From Rhineura floridana (Eukaryota; Chordata; Lepidosauria; Squamata; Rhineuridae), in assembly GCF_030035675.1 (NCBI RefSeq), contig NC_084482.1, positions 225,475,943 through 225,539,942 on the forward strand: DNA of 64,000 nucleotides, read 5' to 3'. Of the stretch, positions 39,391 through 53,006 are shown in pieces. The position numbers were made by a program, and so were the translations under genes. Position 1 is the stretch's first letter, and every line of letters begins with the position of its first letter. Below the pieces are notes generated by a model. It was not told the DNA's origin, ran no database searches, and was given only the letters and a program-made list of their open reading frames with translations.

Positions 39391-40225
39391 TTCCCCCCTC
39401 AAATCACACTACATTATAATAATTCTAGTATAAAATAATACCATCTGTCAATGGGGATCCTTCTGAGCTGACGTGCCATTTGTTGGGATTATCGACTTCC
39501 ACAATTGGAAAGGGAACTTCTCTTAGGGGCTAAGTGGCCCACTGATGCCGTGTACCCAAGGGCCCCCAGACACCTGGAACTGGCTTTGATTTGACCTTCC
39601 TGGCATTGCCTTTCACTCTTTTTTACCAGTGCTTTCCCCTGGATTCTGAACGAACACAGAACCACTCTTGGTCTTCAGGCTTCATGCAGGTGCTGTGCAC
39701 AATATGAGGGAAATGTACTTTAACTCTGTGCTATGTGAAGGACTTTATTTTGTCTGTTCCAAATCTTCCAACATTTAGCTTCATTGGATGTCCGGGAGTT
39801 CCAGTCTAACTATTACATTTTGGGGCAGGGGAGGAGCAAAGCCTGCAAAAGGAGGACTCAGCAGAGGGAAGAATAGATTGCCTTTCTATGGCCCCTCCCT
39901 GGTTTGTCCACTTTCTCCATGCCCCGCATAATTTTATACACTTCTGTCGTGAAGTGCAGCTCAATTATCAAAGGGATGTTTTAAGGAACCTCTGATTCAA
40001 TTTCCCCTCTGCTGCAAACAATCCACCGGCAGGGATGTTTGTTTTCCTTCCTAGTGTGCCTTGAGAGTTTAGGATTAGAAAGCAGGAAAAGAGGAGCCCG
40101 GGCAATTGCACGCACCTCATCCTAGCTCTGAGGAAGAACACAGCTCCCCTGTCACTGAGCCCGGGGAAATGAAAAGGGAACTTTTCCTCCCGCTTCGATA
40201 CCTGTAAGAATGCAATCCAGGCATA
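39391..40225. other. No gene supported upstream of unit D
   Basis: Non-coding DNA of mixed composition, with no recognised repeat family. It leads into the CpG-rich block of gene D. Confidence 0.4.
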
Positions 40226-41520
40226 CTGAAGGTGTGCTCTCCGCCGTAGCTCTATGGCACTCTGCCTTCGAAAAGGAACCTGAAGAGTCGCTAGAAGAGG
40301 TTCCGAGGTTCAATGAGGGGACAGGAAGAGGAGGGGGTTTCTCGAGGGGCGGGAGATATTCCGAGGGGCGGAGTTCTGGCAGTTGAGACCCTCCAGGAAG
40401 GGAAACCCGCGTGCTCAGATCCCCGGGCAAAGGGGAGGCTGGTGCCTGGAGCGGACAAAGAGGTAAGGGGGGGTAACTTGCCTTTTGGGGGGAGGAAGAG
40501 CCCCCTTCCAAACGCCCCTCGGGGAATCCATGCAGTCGAGCTGCCAGGTTTGCACTGCACAATCCTGCTTAAATCTCCCTCCCCTGTAGAGATCCACCCC
40601 CGGCCCACGTGATGGGTGGGCAGCAGGTTGGTGATGGGGGGAGGGAGGTGAAATAACTCTTCCCCCCCCCGAAGGAAGGGATTCCTCCTCACCAAGAAGC
40701 CACCAGCTGCTCTCCAAGTGCCCCCCCCCAAATGCAGGCTTTTGATTGCAGGCTCTTCCCGCCCTCTCTGAGCTCTGTCTAGGTTTTTTTGGGGGGGGGA
40801 GAAGAAGCACCCTCCTTGGGTGGGGGCCGTAAATGGCTGCAAGGCTGCACGCAGAGGCTGGAGGGAATGGACCGCGAAAGCCCCCTTCTTCTCCGGAGGG
40901 GCTTCTCGCTGACCTCCGGGCTATTCATTCATTCATTTCCTGGTGCCTCTCCACCATGCGGTCCCTGGGATGGGTCGCCTGCCTCCATCCCGGGCGGGGA
41001 GAAGAAAGGCAGCGCTGGGCGCGGAGAGGCGCCTCCAGGCCGGGCTACGTGTGGCCCGGGAGCCGCGACGTGCGTCTGGGGCGAGGGGCGCCCTCCTCCC
41101 GGCTGACGGCCAGGCCGGGCTCCGGCGCAGCGGAGAGAAGCGGGACTGGCCCCCCGGGGAGCAACCCCGGCTCCTGTAGGGAGGGGTCGCGGGGACACCC
41201 CGAGGTCCTTCCTCGGGGCTCACGGGAAGAGTCTCCGCGGCTTTGCCTCTGGCGCCGCGGGATGCCACAGCCGCCCTCCCCCGGAAGGCGCGGCGCCACC
41301 TTGTGGACGCTCCTCCGGCTCTGTCTTGAGTCCCAAATCAAGATCGGGAGTGCTGTTGAACATGGAGAAGGCAGGTGTGCTGCAGCCCCTTTCAGACATC
41401 TGGTCGGAGTCCCCGTCAGGCCACGAGGAGGAGAAATGCAGTGGGCTGTAGGTAAGGTGGCTGCAATTGGTGACATTCAGAGGGTCCTTGTAGCAAAGTT
41501 TTCTACTGCTCCTGTTGAGA
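40226..41520 (+). promoter_or_regulatory. CpG-rich promoter / first exon block of gene D
   Basis: The longest and most CpG-rich of the three blocks. It has ccttcgaaaaggaacctgaa, tattccgaggggcggag, ggctggtgcctggag, and a donor aaagag/gtaagg at 40462/40463. The distal part, to tctggtcggagtccc and agtgggctgta, is shared with gene B (8640-8760). The KRAB exon follows at 41601 and the finger exon at 45036. Long open frames on both strands (up to 240 codons) lack domains and follow from the base composition. Confidence 0.65.
41396..41451 (+). other. Candidate small second exon, gene D
   Basis: The tract gcagcccctttcag is a possible acceptor at 41395. Then come 56 bp ending gggctgtag and a donor gtaagg at 41452. 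In gene B the matching place has ctgta/aataagg, so the donor is lost there. The role is not known; this is inferred from splice signals only. Confidence 0.3.
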
Positions 41521-41600
41521 TGTTGATAGATTTTTTTTTGCTAAGTCACCCATAGAGTTACTTTCTTTTCCCCAAATCTTCCCTCTCCCCCTCCCCCTTG

Positions 41601-41719
41601 GTGTCCTTTGAGGAGGTGACCACGTGTGTCCAAGTAGGAGAGGGCTCTGCTGGATCCAGGCCAAAGGACTCTGTAGAAAGACGTCTTGCTGGGGATCTGT
41701 GGGAATGTGGCTTCTATGA
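41601..41719 (+). pseudogene. KRAB-A exon of gene D, two nonsense codons
   Basis: It reads VSFEEVTTCVSK, TAG, ERALLDPGQRTL, TAG, KDVLLGICGNVASM. A possible donor, atga/gtaagg, is at 41720. The second TAG is at the same codon as in the copies at 8873 and 63998. The first is private to D: the aligned codon in the other two copies is Glu. As in B, the pyrimidine tract before it ends ..cccccttg without an AG acceptor. Confidence 0.85.
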
Positions 41720-42787
41720 GTAAGGTTTGAAGTCATGTTGTTCTCATTAGTTCCTGGGAAGGATGGAGCCAGAGAGGAAGGCTGTGTCCAGTAAGTCTGC
41801 CCTGCCCATCCTGAGCCTTCCTGTGTCACTGTCTTCTGGCCTGGCAAGGACTGAAGGTTGAAGCAGAAGCTTCTCTCTCTGTGCTGGATCTTCTCTTCCC
41901 ATTGCTGTGAGGGGAAGACTTCTGCCTTCTCCATTATACCAGTGAGGGGAAGACTTAATTTGATAGTACTGTGGTCACTCTTCCCAGTCGGTTTGACAAC
42001 ACTTCTGTGTCTCTCTCCTGGGAACCACTTAATCTTGAGTCTGTCATGATCACTGTGTCCCAAAATCCTTGAAACCCCAAAACCAGCTCTGCAATGTAGA
42101 ATGCTGCTGAACACCACAGTTCTTTTCAGGCACCCTGCAGTCACCAATTTCACCAGGGCTGGTAAATCAAAGCCAACCCTATCAGGTAGGCCATGTTGCT
42201 ACCAACCCTTCAGTCCACCAGTCTGGGCCAGGGGACTCTCAAACTTTAAGTTAAATGGATGTCCTCAGGATTCCAAAGCGGCAAGAGCTAAAAACCAGAC
42301 TCTGCTTTCTGAAGCCCTGAGCAAAACAGCTAAACAGTAGCAAATAGCCCAAAGGCCAAGGTGCTGGTTTTACTCAATAAGGCTTACCAAAAAACACACA
42401 CCAGTTAATATGAGGTAGCTTTATTAAAAATATAAGTGCATATGAAAGAGCAGCATGAAAATCCTGAAACCCAGAACACCCACAAGGCACAGATAGAAGT
42501 CTCCAATAAAGACCAAAGGGCGGTTGCAGATTGAAATTCCTAACACTAACGCCAACAGAGCCTAGGATAGCAAAGATACCTGAGCCCACCAGAACACGTT
42601 GCCTGAGATGTAGTGCCAGGGAAGATGTGGGGCAATGAGACAAAGAAAGTTCTATCTTTCATAGGAAAAGGCTTGGCAGCTACAGCTGAGGGCCCTAATA
42701 GCCAATCAGGAGACCCCTGGAAGGTGGAATATTTCAAGGCCTTTTCCTGCCTTCTCATAGGTGCGCTTCCATAGCTAGCTAAGCCTG
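41720..42787 (+). other. Conserved intron block of gene D
   Basis: Paralogous to 9000-10035 of gene B and 63870-62890 (-) of gene E, with the same landmarks (gtgtccagtaagtctgccct; gaggggaagacttaatttga; ttaatatgaggtagctttat). No exon was recognised. At 42787 a LINE inserted in D only. Confidence 0.6.
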
Positions 42788-43900
42788 ATTTATTTTTATT
42801 TTTTTATTTGTGAGATTTGTTAGATGCCCATCTGGCAGAGGTTAATCTGCCACTCTGGGCGACTTACAACCAAACACAAGTACATTCCATATAAACATAA
42901 TCAGAATCCAAAAAATTAGAAATTAAAAATTAAAAGCTTAAACATTTAAACCCCCCAAGATCTGCAATCTGCCAGCCTAAATTTGAATTTAAATCCCCCA
43001 AGAACTGCAGTCTGCCAGCCTAATCCCCTTCCCATGCCTGGGTAAAGAGCCAGGTCTTCAAAGTCCGCCGAAAGCATAACAGGGAGGGGGCCCGACGGAG
43101 GTCAGTTGGCAACAAATTCCAAAGCATAGGAGCCACGATAGAAAAGGCTCTAGACCTTGCCCTCATCAGCCTCGCTTCTTTTACTGGAGGTATAAGAAGT
43201 GAGCCATTCAAGGACGATCTTGTAAGCCCCTGGAGCGAGTGAAGGCGACTCTTTAAATAGAGTGGGCCGGCCTCATGAAGAGCCTTATAAGGTAAACCCA
43301 GGATCTTGAATTTGGCCCGTGCAACCACAGGTAGCCATTGCAATTCCTTAAGGACTGGGGTGATATGGTCACAGCGGCGACTGCCCTTAATCAGGCGAGC
43401 CGCCGCATTCTGCACTAGTTGCAGCTTACGAACCGTAGTCCAGGGAAGACCAACATATAAGGCATTACAATATTCCAACCGGGATAGGACCAGAGCATGT
43501 ACTACTTTGGGAAGCAAGTAGCTCGGGAGGTAAGGGTGTATCCTTCGGACGAGATGTTATTGATAAAACGCTGCCTGACTGACGGCCGCTACCTGCGCCT
43601 CCATAGATAGCTGGGAGTCAAGAATGACCCCCAAACTCCGGACTTGATCTCTTAGGGGCAGTAGTACCCCATTGAGCATCTAATTCCCAATTTCTCTTTG
43701 TCAGCCACCAACAGAACCTCAGTTTTATCAGGACTCAGTTTGAACTTACTCCTGCTCATCCAATCCCTCACCGACTCCAGACACTTAGACAGCATTTCTA
43801 TCGCCGCTGGTGGGGAAGATTTAAATGAGAGGAACATCTGGGTATTGTCTGCATATTGGTGGAATTGCAGCCCAAATCTCCTAATGACATCTCCCACTTT
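42788..43900 (-). mobile_element. L2-group LINE inserted in unit D intron
   Basis: The reverse strand gives, in order, FGLQFHQYADNTQMFLSF, MSRSKFKLSPDKTEVLLV, a frame change, RLEYCNALYVGLPWTTVRKL, QLVQNAAARLIKGSRRCDHI, ELQWLPVVARAKFKILGL, NLLPTDLRRAPS and FRRTLKTWLF. An A/T-rich 3' end follows near 42790. YADN is the counterpart of the catalytic YADD box, with its second Asp changed. The flanks (agctagctaag / ctttgagtgtgtgcagg) are contiguous in gene B (about 10030-10060), so the insertion came after the B-D split. Confidence 0.85.
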
Positions 43901-43904
43901 GAGT

Positions 43905-44325
43905 GTGTGCAGGTGACTTAATCCTGAGCTCATGGCTCATCTAGTGAGGAAAAACTGCTTCTCAGCAGAAGGATATTACCCATAAGGCTGCATTCCAGGA
44001 GCAAGATGTTACCCAGAATTCTTCATGGCACAGCCATGTTTTCAGGCCGAAGGAACAGGTTTTCTTGACAAAGTCCACGGTGGCCACCCCTCTGGTCAGT
44101 TCAATGGCCACCTGTTCTAGGGCACAGTTATTTAGGATGTGTAGAAATTTCTCCTCTTGGTTGTGACAGGAACGCACATGTTGCCAATCTGTGTGAGGGC
44201 AGTTGAAGTCACCCATTGCTACATTTTCTCTTTTGGGTACTCCCTTCATTTAATTTTCATCTCAAGTTCACATTGAGACATCCCCAGTGCTAAATTACAA
44301 GGCATTACAGATCTAAAGCGTTGAT
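43905..44325 (-). mobile_element. Antisense CR1-like endonuclease relic, unit D copy
   Basis: The reverse strand reads NVAMGDFNCPHTDWQHVRSC, then QEEKFLHILNNCALEQVAIE, LTRGVATVDFVKKTCS and LKTWLCHEEFWVTS. GDFN..DW and F-L-..-P/LTRG are endonuclease motifs of CR1-group LINEs. It is nearly identical to the copy at 62230-62505. 95 codons are open, but the element is truncated at both ends. Confidence 0.7.
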
Positions 44326-44327
44326 GC

Positions 44328-44508
44328 AGAGTAGGGTTGCCAGGTTCCTGGCCTGAGAATGATCCTGTATCTTTAGGAGAAGAGAAAGTCAGCCAAGTGC
44401 AGGTGTTCTTGCAATAGTGTAATGGGAAAAACCACAAGGTGAAATTCTCCCTTCCCCCTGCACAACTTTTAAAGATACAGAAGACCTCTTGGTTGCCAGG
44501 CGACCATT
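44328..44508. mobile_element. Half of a palindromic hAT-like MITE
   Basis: tagggttgccaggttcctgg and agaagagaaagtcagccaag.. match the left arm of the complete element at 51751-52084, up to the centre (gaagacctcttggttgcc). The right arm is missing. Gene B lacks it at this place. Confidence 0.65.
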
Positions 44509-44665
44509 GGACCTCACTTTTGCATCTGACCCCATTGGGTCGATGGACAGCTTCTCCCTTGTCCTGATTTGGCCTAAATAGGAGAGGTTTTTTTTCATTG
44601 AGGGACAGGGTACAAATGCAACTGGAATTCCATTGTTAAACGATGGCGCAATACCTGGCCTCCTT

Positions 44666-44750
44666 AGACTATTTTATTTATTTATTTATTATTCCATTTA
44701 TATCCTGCCCTTCCTCCCAACAGGAGTCCAGGGTGGCAAGACTAGAATCA
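44666..44750 (-). mobile_element. Short LINE 3' tail inserted in unit D
   Basis: An inverted tail, tttatttatttatttatt, followed by tatcctgcccttcctcccaa caggagtccagggtggca, splits sequence that is continuous in gene B (tagactagattcagaagttg). It is flanked by agact on both sides. Confidence 0.6.
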
Positions 44751-45035
44751 GAGGTTGCAGGCAAAATACAAACATGAATATGAAGTGGTGAGGAATTCCC
44801 CTCCCAGCACATCACATCAGCACAAACTTGTGTAACATTGGTCTTGGGCCACCACCGCCTTTGTATTTGACCACCTACTGTTTGGGCCCTTACAGAATTT
44901 CCTTGTCATTGTTTAATCTTCTGGATATTTGAATATAGAGAAGCAGGTCCTTGGGTTTGATACCTGCCCCAGTCCTTGGTCTGTGCCTTGAACTCCTAAC
45001 AGATTTTTCTTTTTTTTTCTTATTTGCCCAAACAG

Positions 45036-45584
45036 GTGAAGGGCAGGAGAAAAAAGACGGAGCCCTTTCTGGTGTCTTTGGAAACAAGCAAGCACGAAGT
45101 AGGACAAAAACATCTCGGACTCAAAGGGGTCTACAGTAAAAGGCACAAGGAAATCTGAACAAAGAAGAAATCTTGTACTTTGCAGACTGCTGTTGTCGAT
45201 GAACTCTTGATCCAGCAGGAAGTTCAGAAAGGGAAAGTTTCCGGGGGGGGGATATTAAAAAATAAACCAAAGTTAAAAAAAAATCCAAAACCCACAGAGG
45301 GGAGAAACCATATGAATGCATGGAGTGTAGAATGTTTTTCACACACCATCACCACCTTTCTTCACATCAGAGAACGAATATAGGACAGAAAGCATATGAA
45401 TACATGGAATGTGGAAAGAGGTTCAACATGAGCTCTCATCTTACTTGGCATCAAAGGACCCAACCAGGAGAGAAATGATATAAACGCATGGAATGTTGAA
45501 AGTTTTTCAGTTGAAGTGGACATCTTACTTCACAGTGTGGAAAAAACTTCAATCAGAAGGGCTGCCTTACTCAACATATACATA
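45036..45584 (+). pseudogene. Linker and first fingers of exon D, upstream of the MITE
   Basis: The acceptor ttgcccaaacag is at 45035. The linker reads GEGQEKKDGALSGVFG.. and has stops. Degenerate fingers follow: [20 protein letters not shown], then [16 protein letters not shown] and [14 protein letters not shown], again with stops. The stretch corresponds to 3115-3680 of gene A. Confidence 0.7.
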
Positions 45585-48001
<2,417 letters not shown>

Positions 48002-48725
48002 CATCTTATTGCACACCAAAGAACCCACACAGGGAAGAAAACAAATGTATGGAGTATGAATGTATGAAAAGACTTCATTCATAGCAAAAGCGTTACTTTA
48101 CATCAGAGACCTTCGGCTATGGGGTGGTAAACAAATGTAATCAATAATAATAAATAAATAATAATAATAAATGAAGTGGCTGCATCATGACCCTTCCTTC
48201 AGACTATGGCCTTGCAACACTATGTCTGATCCTAAAAACTGTTGACATGGATTATTTTGAACCCAAGTCCCAGAGTATTGATTTGACCCACAATGAAAAT
48301 GAAGTCAACTGAAGGCTGGAATAGGTGTGATAGCTTTCCTTGGTCCTCCATCAATCCCTTCTACCCACCACCCACTTCCAACTGTCAACAGATTAAATTC
48401 TCACCAGGACCCCTACTGTCCCCTCCTGTCCTCCCACACTCCGAGGGATCTTCTCTCTCCTCCAACATAAACAGTAAGCATGGTTCATTACTGATTGGCC
48501 TGTTTGTCCTTCGTAACAAAACGAAGGGTGTCGCTGTCAGATATTAACTTACACTATTTAGGCAGATGCAAATCGCTAAATCTTGATGTGGCTAGCATGA
48601 CTAGGTTGCAATCCGCCCTGCTGGTGAAGGACAGGCAATAAATTGAAGAAGTCCTCCTGTGGTCTTGTTTCTTGAGTAAATGTGGGGACAGAGTTGACAT
48701 CTGGGAGGGAAGAGGAGAGGACCTA
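48002..48725 (+). other. 3'UTR region of gene D
   Basis: Finger remnants (accaaagaacccacacagggaag; gaatgtatgaaaagacttca) are followed by family 3'UTR text shared with genes A and B. AATAAA lies at about 48625 (ggcaataaattg). An (AAT)n run at about 48140-48175 is private to D. Confidence 0.6.
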
Positions 48726-49030
48726 GAGAGGAAGGAGATCTTTTTTAAAAAAATTAAGGGGGGGGAGGGACTTCAGGAGCCACCCGCCTTTGTACTGCAC
48801 GGCCGGAAATTGGCCTGTGAGATTCCCTCTGGAAGGGGGAAAGGATGATGGACAGAGAGGAAAAGATGCAAAAGTGGGGGTGATGAGACAGGGAGGAGGA
48901 GGACAAAGATGGGCAGAGGACAGAGAGCTGTGCTGTTTCCCTGTTGGAGGGGAGCCCCCTTGAAATTTTCTATACCTGGGGGGGAAAGTTTGGTCCCTCT
49001 TCCCCTTGCTAGACCAGGAAAACCGGGGAG
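48726..49030. other. G/A-rich spacer without recognised features
   Basis: Purine-rich, low-complexity DNA (gggggggaggga, aggaggaggac). The reverse-strand open frame of 125 codons here is composition-driven. Confidence 0.4.
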
Positions 49031-49034
49031 GAGG

Positions 49035-49262
49035 TGGTCATAGAATGATAGAATAGTAGGGTAGGAAGTGTCCTGCGAGGCCATCCAGTCCAGCTCCCTG
49101 CTCAATGCAGGAATCCAAGTTGAAGGTTGTGTTGAAACACAACTTGTCACTTTTAAATTTAAAATCCTCTATGCAGATTTGGAATCCTGCCCTGAGCAAG
49201 GGGTTGGACTAGATGACCTAGTGGTCCCTTTCAACTCTACTATTCTATGATTCTATGAGGCT
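49035..49262 (+). mobile_element. CR1 3' end
   Basis: It begins atagaatgatagaatagtag ggtaggaag and ccatccagtccagctccctg. It ends ggggttggactagatgacct .. caactctactattctatgat tctatga, the classic CR1 3'UTR with octamer tail. Confidence 0.8.
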
Positions 49263-49539
49263 GAGGGAAATAAAGAAATGTCCCCCTCCTCACCTGCTGC
49301 TCATGGGGGGGGGGAGAAACAGGACTTCTCCAGACACTAAATTGAGAGTTTGGCTGGATTCTCTATGCTGGGGGGAGGGGAGAGATTTTTTAAAAAAAAC
49401 ACTACCATAGGGTTGGCAGCCAAGGTTGAAAATTGGTCTCTAAATTTTGCTAACTTGAGTTTGTGGTGATTATCGGAGAGGAAGCAGAGTCAGGCCAAAA
49501 ATAAAAGATTTGAAAGATTTATGTAAATCAGAGTGAGCA

Positions 49540-49681
49540 ATATATGTGAGAAGGATCTTGGAATTGTCATTGATCACAAGCTGAATATGAGCCAACAGTG
49601 TGATGTGACTGCAAAAAAGGCAAATGCTATATTAGGCTGCAAAAAAGGCAAATGCTATATTAGGCTGCATTAACAGAAGTT
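49540..49681 (+). mobile_element. CR1 ORF2 C-terminal fragment with internal 28-bp duplication
   Basis: aggatcttggaattgtcatt gatcacaagctgaatatgag matches the CR1 copy at 55910-56000 (DLGIVVDHKLNMSQQCDV..). The stretch gcaaaaaaggcaaatgctat attaggct occurs twice in tandem. It breaks at 49681, where the inverted repeat element starts. Confidence 0.75.
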
Positions 49682-49683
49682 AA

Positions 49684-51500
49684 ATTCTAGTAAAAGCATA
49701 ATGATGTCATAAAATCATTAAAAAAAATAAGTAACTGAGGGTGCCCACCCTGAAATTTGCTCTGGGCCAGGACAAATCATACACCCCAGGAAAGGGGAGG
49801 GTGTCCTCTATGAGATGCCAGTGCTTTCCACCTGGCCCAGGGCATCTGCTGGGCGCAGGGCACAACCAAAATGGACAAAAAGATGAATAAACAAGTAAGT
49901 AACGGGGGGTACCTGCCCATAATTTCCTCTGGGCCAGGACAAATCATACACCTCAGGAAGGGGGAGGATGTCTTCAACAAGATGCCACTTCCACCTGGCC
50001 CAGAGCTTCTGTTGGATCCAGGGCATGTATAAGTGCATCCACGCAAAACGAAAAGAAGCAAAAACCACAAAATCTTATCTGGGCAAAGGCAAAACACCCC
50101 AGAAATTGATAGGGTGTCCCCCTATGATACTCCAGTGCTTACGGCCAGTGCTTATGATCTATGTGGAATTTTATAATGTTTAACTTTTGTATTGGTCTTC
50201 TCTGTTACTTATCATGTTATAGCTCAATTATTCTTAAAAGCCATTCGTGTTGGTGACAGAAGGACTCATGGCAGGGTCAACAAACAATGATTTCTTGAAG
50301 AAGATGTAATTAGATGACACTCTAAAGTACGCATGGATGGCATCTCAGAGAACACACTCCCCCAGATGCATGGAAGTATGATTTGTGGTGCCCCAAATCA
50401 TCTTTTAGCATGGGCACCCCAGATTCTTATTGTCTTCTACATATTCCCTGTTTTTCTAATACATATATGCCCTTGCCTGTACCATACATACAAAAGAAGC
50501 TCTGGGCTGGTGGGAACCCTCTCCCGCATGCATGGATGTACGACTTGTACTCCCCAAAGCATGTTTTGGGGTGGGAACCCACAGCTCCTTATGCAATTTC
50601 TACATTGCTTGTTGTGCATAGATGCCCATATCTGTTCCTTGTGTCCACAAGAAAATCCATGCCGGACAGGGTGCAGTGGCATCTCGTTGAGGACACCCTC
50701 CCCTTTGCTCTGGTGAATGATGTTTCATGGCCCACAGCAGATTTTGGAGTGGTCACCTCATTACTTTTTTCCTGCATGTTTTTGTCTATGTTGGTTGTGT
50801 GTACTGTTCACTCTTCATTATTTTAGTTCTGTATATATGCCTTTATGAGTGCCCTGCACCCAGCAGGACCTGGGCAGGTGGGAAGTACTGGCATCTTGTA
50901 GAGGACACTCTCCCCCTTCCTGGAAGGTATGAATAGTCCTGGCCTAGTGCAAATTTTGAAGTGGGCACCCCCAGTTACTTTTTTTCTGCATGTGTTAGAT
51001 GCCATTATTTGTGCCCTGAGCCCAACAGAAGATTTGTCCTGGCTCAGAAGACATTGTGGGGTGTGCACCCCCAGTTACTTATTTTTTCCTGCATGTTTTT
51101 CTCCAATTTGGTTTTGCATAGATGCACTTATTCATGCCATGCACCCAGCATAAGCTCTGGGCCAGGTGGCAAGCAGAGGCATCTCATAGACACCCTCCCC
51201 TTTCTTGGGGTGTATAATTTCTCCTGGTCCACAGCAAATGTTGGGGTGTGCACCTCCAATTATTTCTTTCTTTCTTCAAGTTTCAGTCTCTTTTGGTTGT
51301 GCATTGATGCATTTACCTGTACCCTGCACCCAGCAGAGGCTCTGGGGCAGGTGGGAAGCACAGGCATCTCATAGAGGACACCCTCCCCTTTCCTGGGGTA
51401 TATGATTTGTCCTGGCCCAGAAAGGATTTTGAGGTGGGCACCCCCAGTTACTTATTTTTTATGATTTTATGACATCATTATGCTTTTACTAGAATTTCAG
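49684..51500. mobile_element. Inverted-repeat element built of about 200-bp tandem units
   Basis: The left end reads aattctagtaaaagcataat gatgtcataaaatcatt and the right end is its reverse complement (atgattttatgacatcatta tgcttttactagaatt). Two reverse units (49735-50110) and about five to six forward units (50340-51450) follow inward from the ends. Unit landmarks are gggcacccccagttacttat, ttggttgtgcatagatgc, gccctgcacccagcag, ggacaccctcccctttcct and atttgtcctggccca. The middle (50110-50330) is unique. This recalls fold-back type DNA elements with tandem repeats in long terminal inverted repeats. No transposase is seen. The true outer ends are uncertain, because right-hand flank sequence to about 51715 recurs at 39111-39390. 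Confidence 0.65.
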
Positions 51501-51750
51501 AAGCTTGAAAGTTTTAATGCAATATATTTGTTAGTCCTGAGGGGGATCATGGAGATATATGATACAAAGTATTGCAACATATATTTTGGGGTTCAGAGAC
51601 ATGTTAACTTTGGCTTGCAGTTGCTGTAGCTGTCAACTTTTCTTCTTTTTTAGTGATTTGAACTTTCAAGCAAATAAGGAACTGGGAACTAGGAACCAAC
51701 TTCAGTGTTGTCAGAAGTTTCTGATCACTCTCGGAGCCAAGTGTCACCAC

Positions 51751-52084
51751 TAGGGTCACCAGGTTCTTGGCTTGAGACTGATCCTGTATCTTTAGGAGAA
51801 GAGAAAGTCAGCCAAGTGCAGGTGTTCTTACATTGTAATGAGAAAAACCTCAAGGTGGAATTTTCCCTCCCACCTGCTCAGCTTTTAAAGATACAGAAGA
51901 CCTCTTGGAGGCCGGGCCTGGCAACCAAGAGGTCTTCTGTATCTTTAAAAGTTGTGCAGAGGGAAGGGAGAATTCCACCTTGTGGTTTTTCCTATTACAG
52001 GGTTGCAAGAACACCTGCACTTGGCTGACTTTCTCTTCTCCTAAAGATACAGGATCAGTCTCAGGCCCTGAACCGGCAACTCTA
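51751..52084. mobile_element. Palindromic hAT-like MITE with 8-bp target duplication
   Basis: A 334-bp, nearly complete palindrome. The left arm starts TAGGGTCACCAGGTTCTTGG and the right arm ends as its imperfect reverse complement (..gaaccggcaactcta). It is flanked by perfect 8-bp repeats, gtcaccac, at 51743-51750 and 52085-52092. The palindrome centre lies near 51910 (ggaggccgggcctggcaacc). It is inserted into a CR1 endonuclease relic. It has no coding capacity. Confidence 0.88.
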
Positions 52085-52092
52085 GTCACCAC

Positions 52093-52205
52093 CCACAACA
52101 ATTCTCTTGAGAAATCTACCTCTTCCGGGCTGATTGCCCTCTTTCACATACAGACTGTTGGACTTATTGCCCTTGTTGGAGAAATTTTCCTCCTCCATTG
52201 GGATC
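52093..52205 (-). mobile_element. CR1 endonuclease relic
   Basis: cacaacaattctcttgagaa atctacctctt.. and tgccctctttcacatacaga match 24800-24880, the CR1 endonuclease fragment. The stretch just left of the MITE (51715-51750, cagaagtttctgatcactct) belongs to the same relic. Confidence 0.6.
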
Positions 52206-52208
52206 TTT

Positions 52209-52570
52209 TGCTGGGGGTCCTTAAATAAATTTGAAGACACAGACTTGAAGCAAAAAAGTAGGCCTTTATTCTTTACAAGCATATGCATATGCACGGGCAA
52301 GGTAAGCCTCCAGAAACGTCCAGGAGAGACTGCACTGAGACACTGTGTGCAAGCTCTTTTATATCTTAATATTACAGCATGTGACAGTAATTCACCAATC
52401 TTATGAGTCCTTGCCCCCATAACATCATTCCAAACCAATCAGAAAGCATTAGCTAACTCCCTTGGTGATTCCAAGATTCTGTCCATATCATAAATGTTAC
52501 CGTTGTCCTACTGTCTCTAATGAATCTTGGTTCTAGTTAGAACAGTTACTTATTGTGAATATGCTTTCAG
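52209..52570 (-). mobile_element. LTR fossil, probably solo (endogenous retrovirus-like)
   Basis: Read on the - strand it has the layout of a retroviral LTR: a CCAAT-type stretch (tgattggttt), then a TATA-like box (atataaaagagc) followed by a start-like GC-poor leader, then AATAAA (agaataaaggcc). It ends ..ggacccccagca at 52209. No internal virus-like coding sequence was recognised next to it, so it is probably a solo LTR. The far end is not precisely placed. The family is not identified and the copy looks old. Confidence 0.45.
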
Positions 52571-53006
52571 GCATACTCAGTACATCCCGTATGCCATTGT
52601 TTTCAGATGGGTCAGGCTGACTCAGGCACACCTGGACAGAGCTTGGAAGATTACTTTTAAAAAGTAATAAATTACAGTTGCAATTACTTGGCCCAAAAAA
52701 GTAGTAATTACCGTTACAATTACAATTGCTCTGAAAGTAACTGATTACTTTACTTTTCCTCAAAAGTAATCACTACAATTACATTTCAGTTACTTTTTAA
52801 ACAAAACTCCTACAAGGTGCTGGCCTTGGCTGCTGCACATCTAAGAAGCCTAAAACAATATTAAAAATAAACACACACACACAGGGGATAGTAGAATAAA
52901 AATTTTTATCTGTAAGATTAACATAATGGCATAACAGAATCTCACATCCCCCCAAGCAATGAAGATACCCCAACTCTTGAAATCAAATTTTACACTTGAA
53001 ATGCTT

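Noticed and set aside
49777-51405. Frames of 80-147 codons in the tandem-repeat element
   Set aside because: They follow the repeat period, change frame from unit to unit and show no domain.
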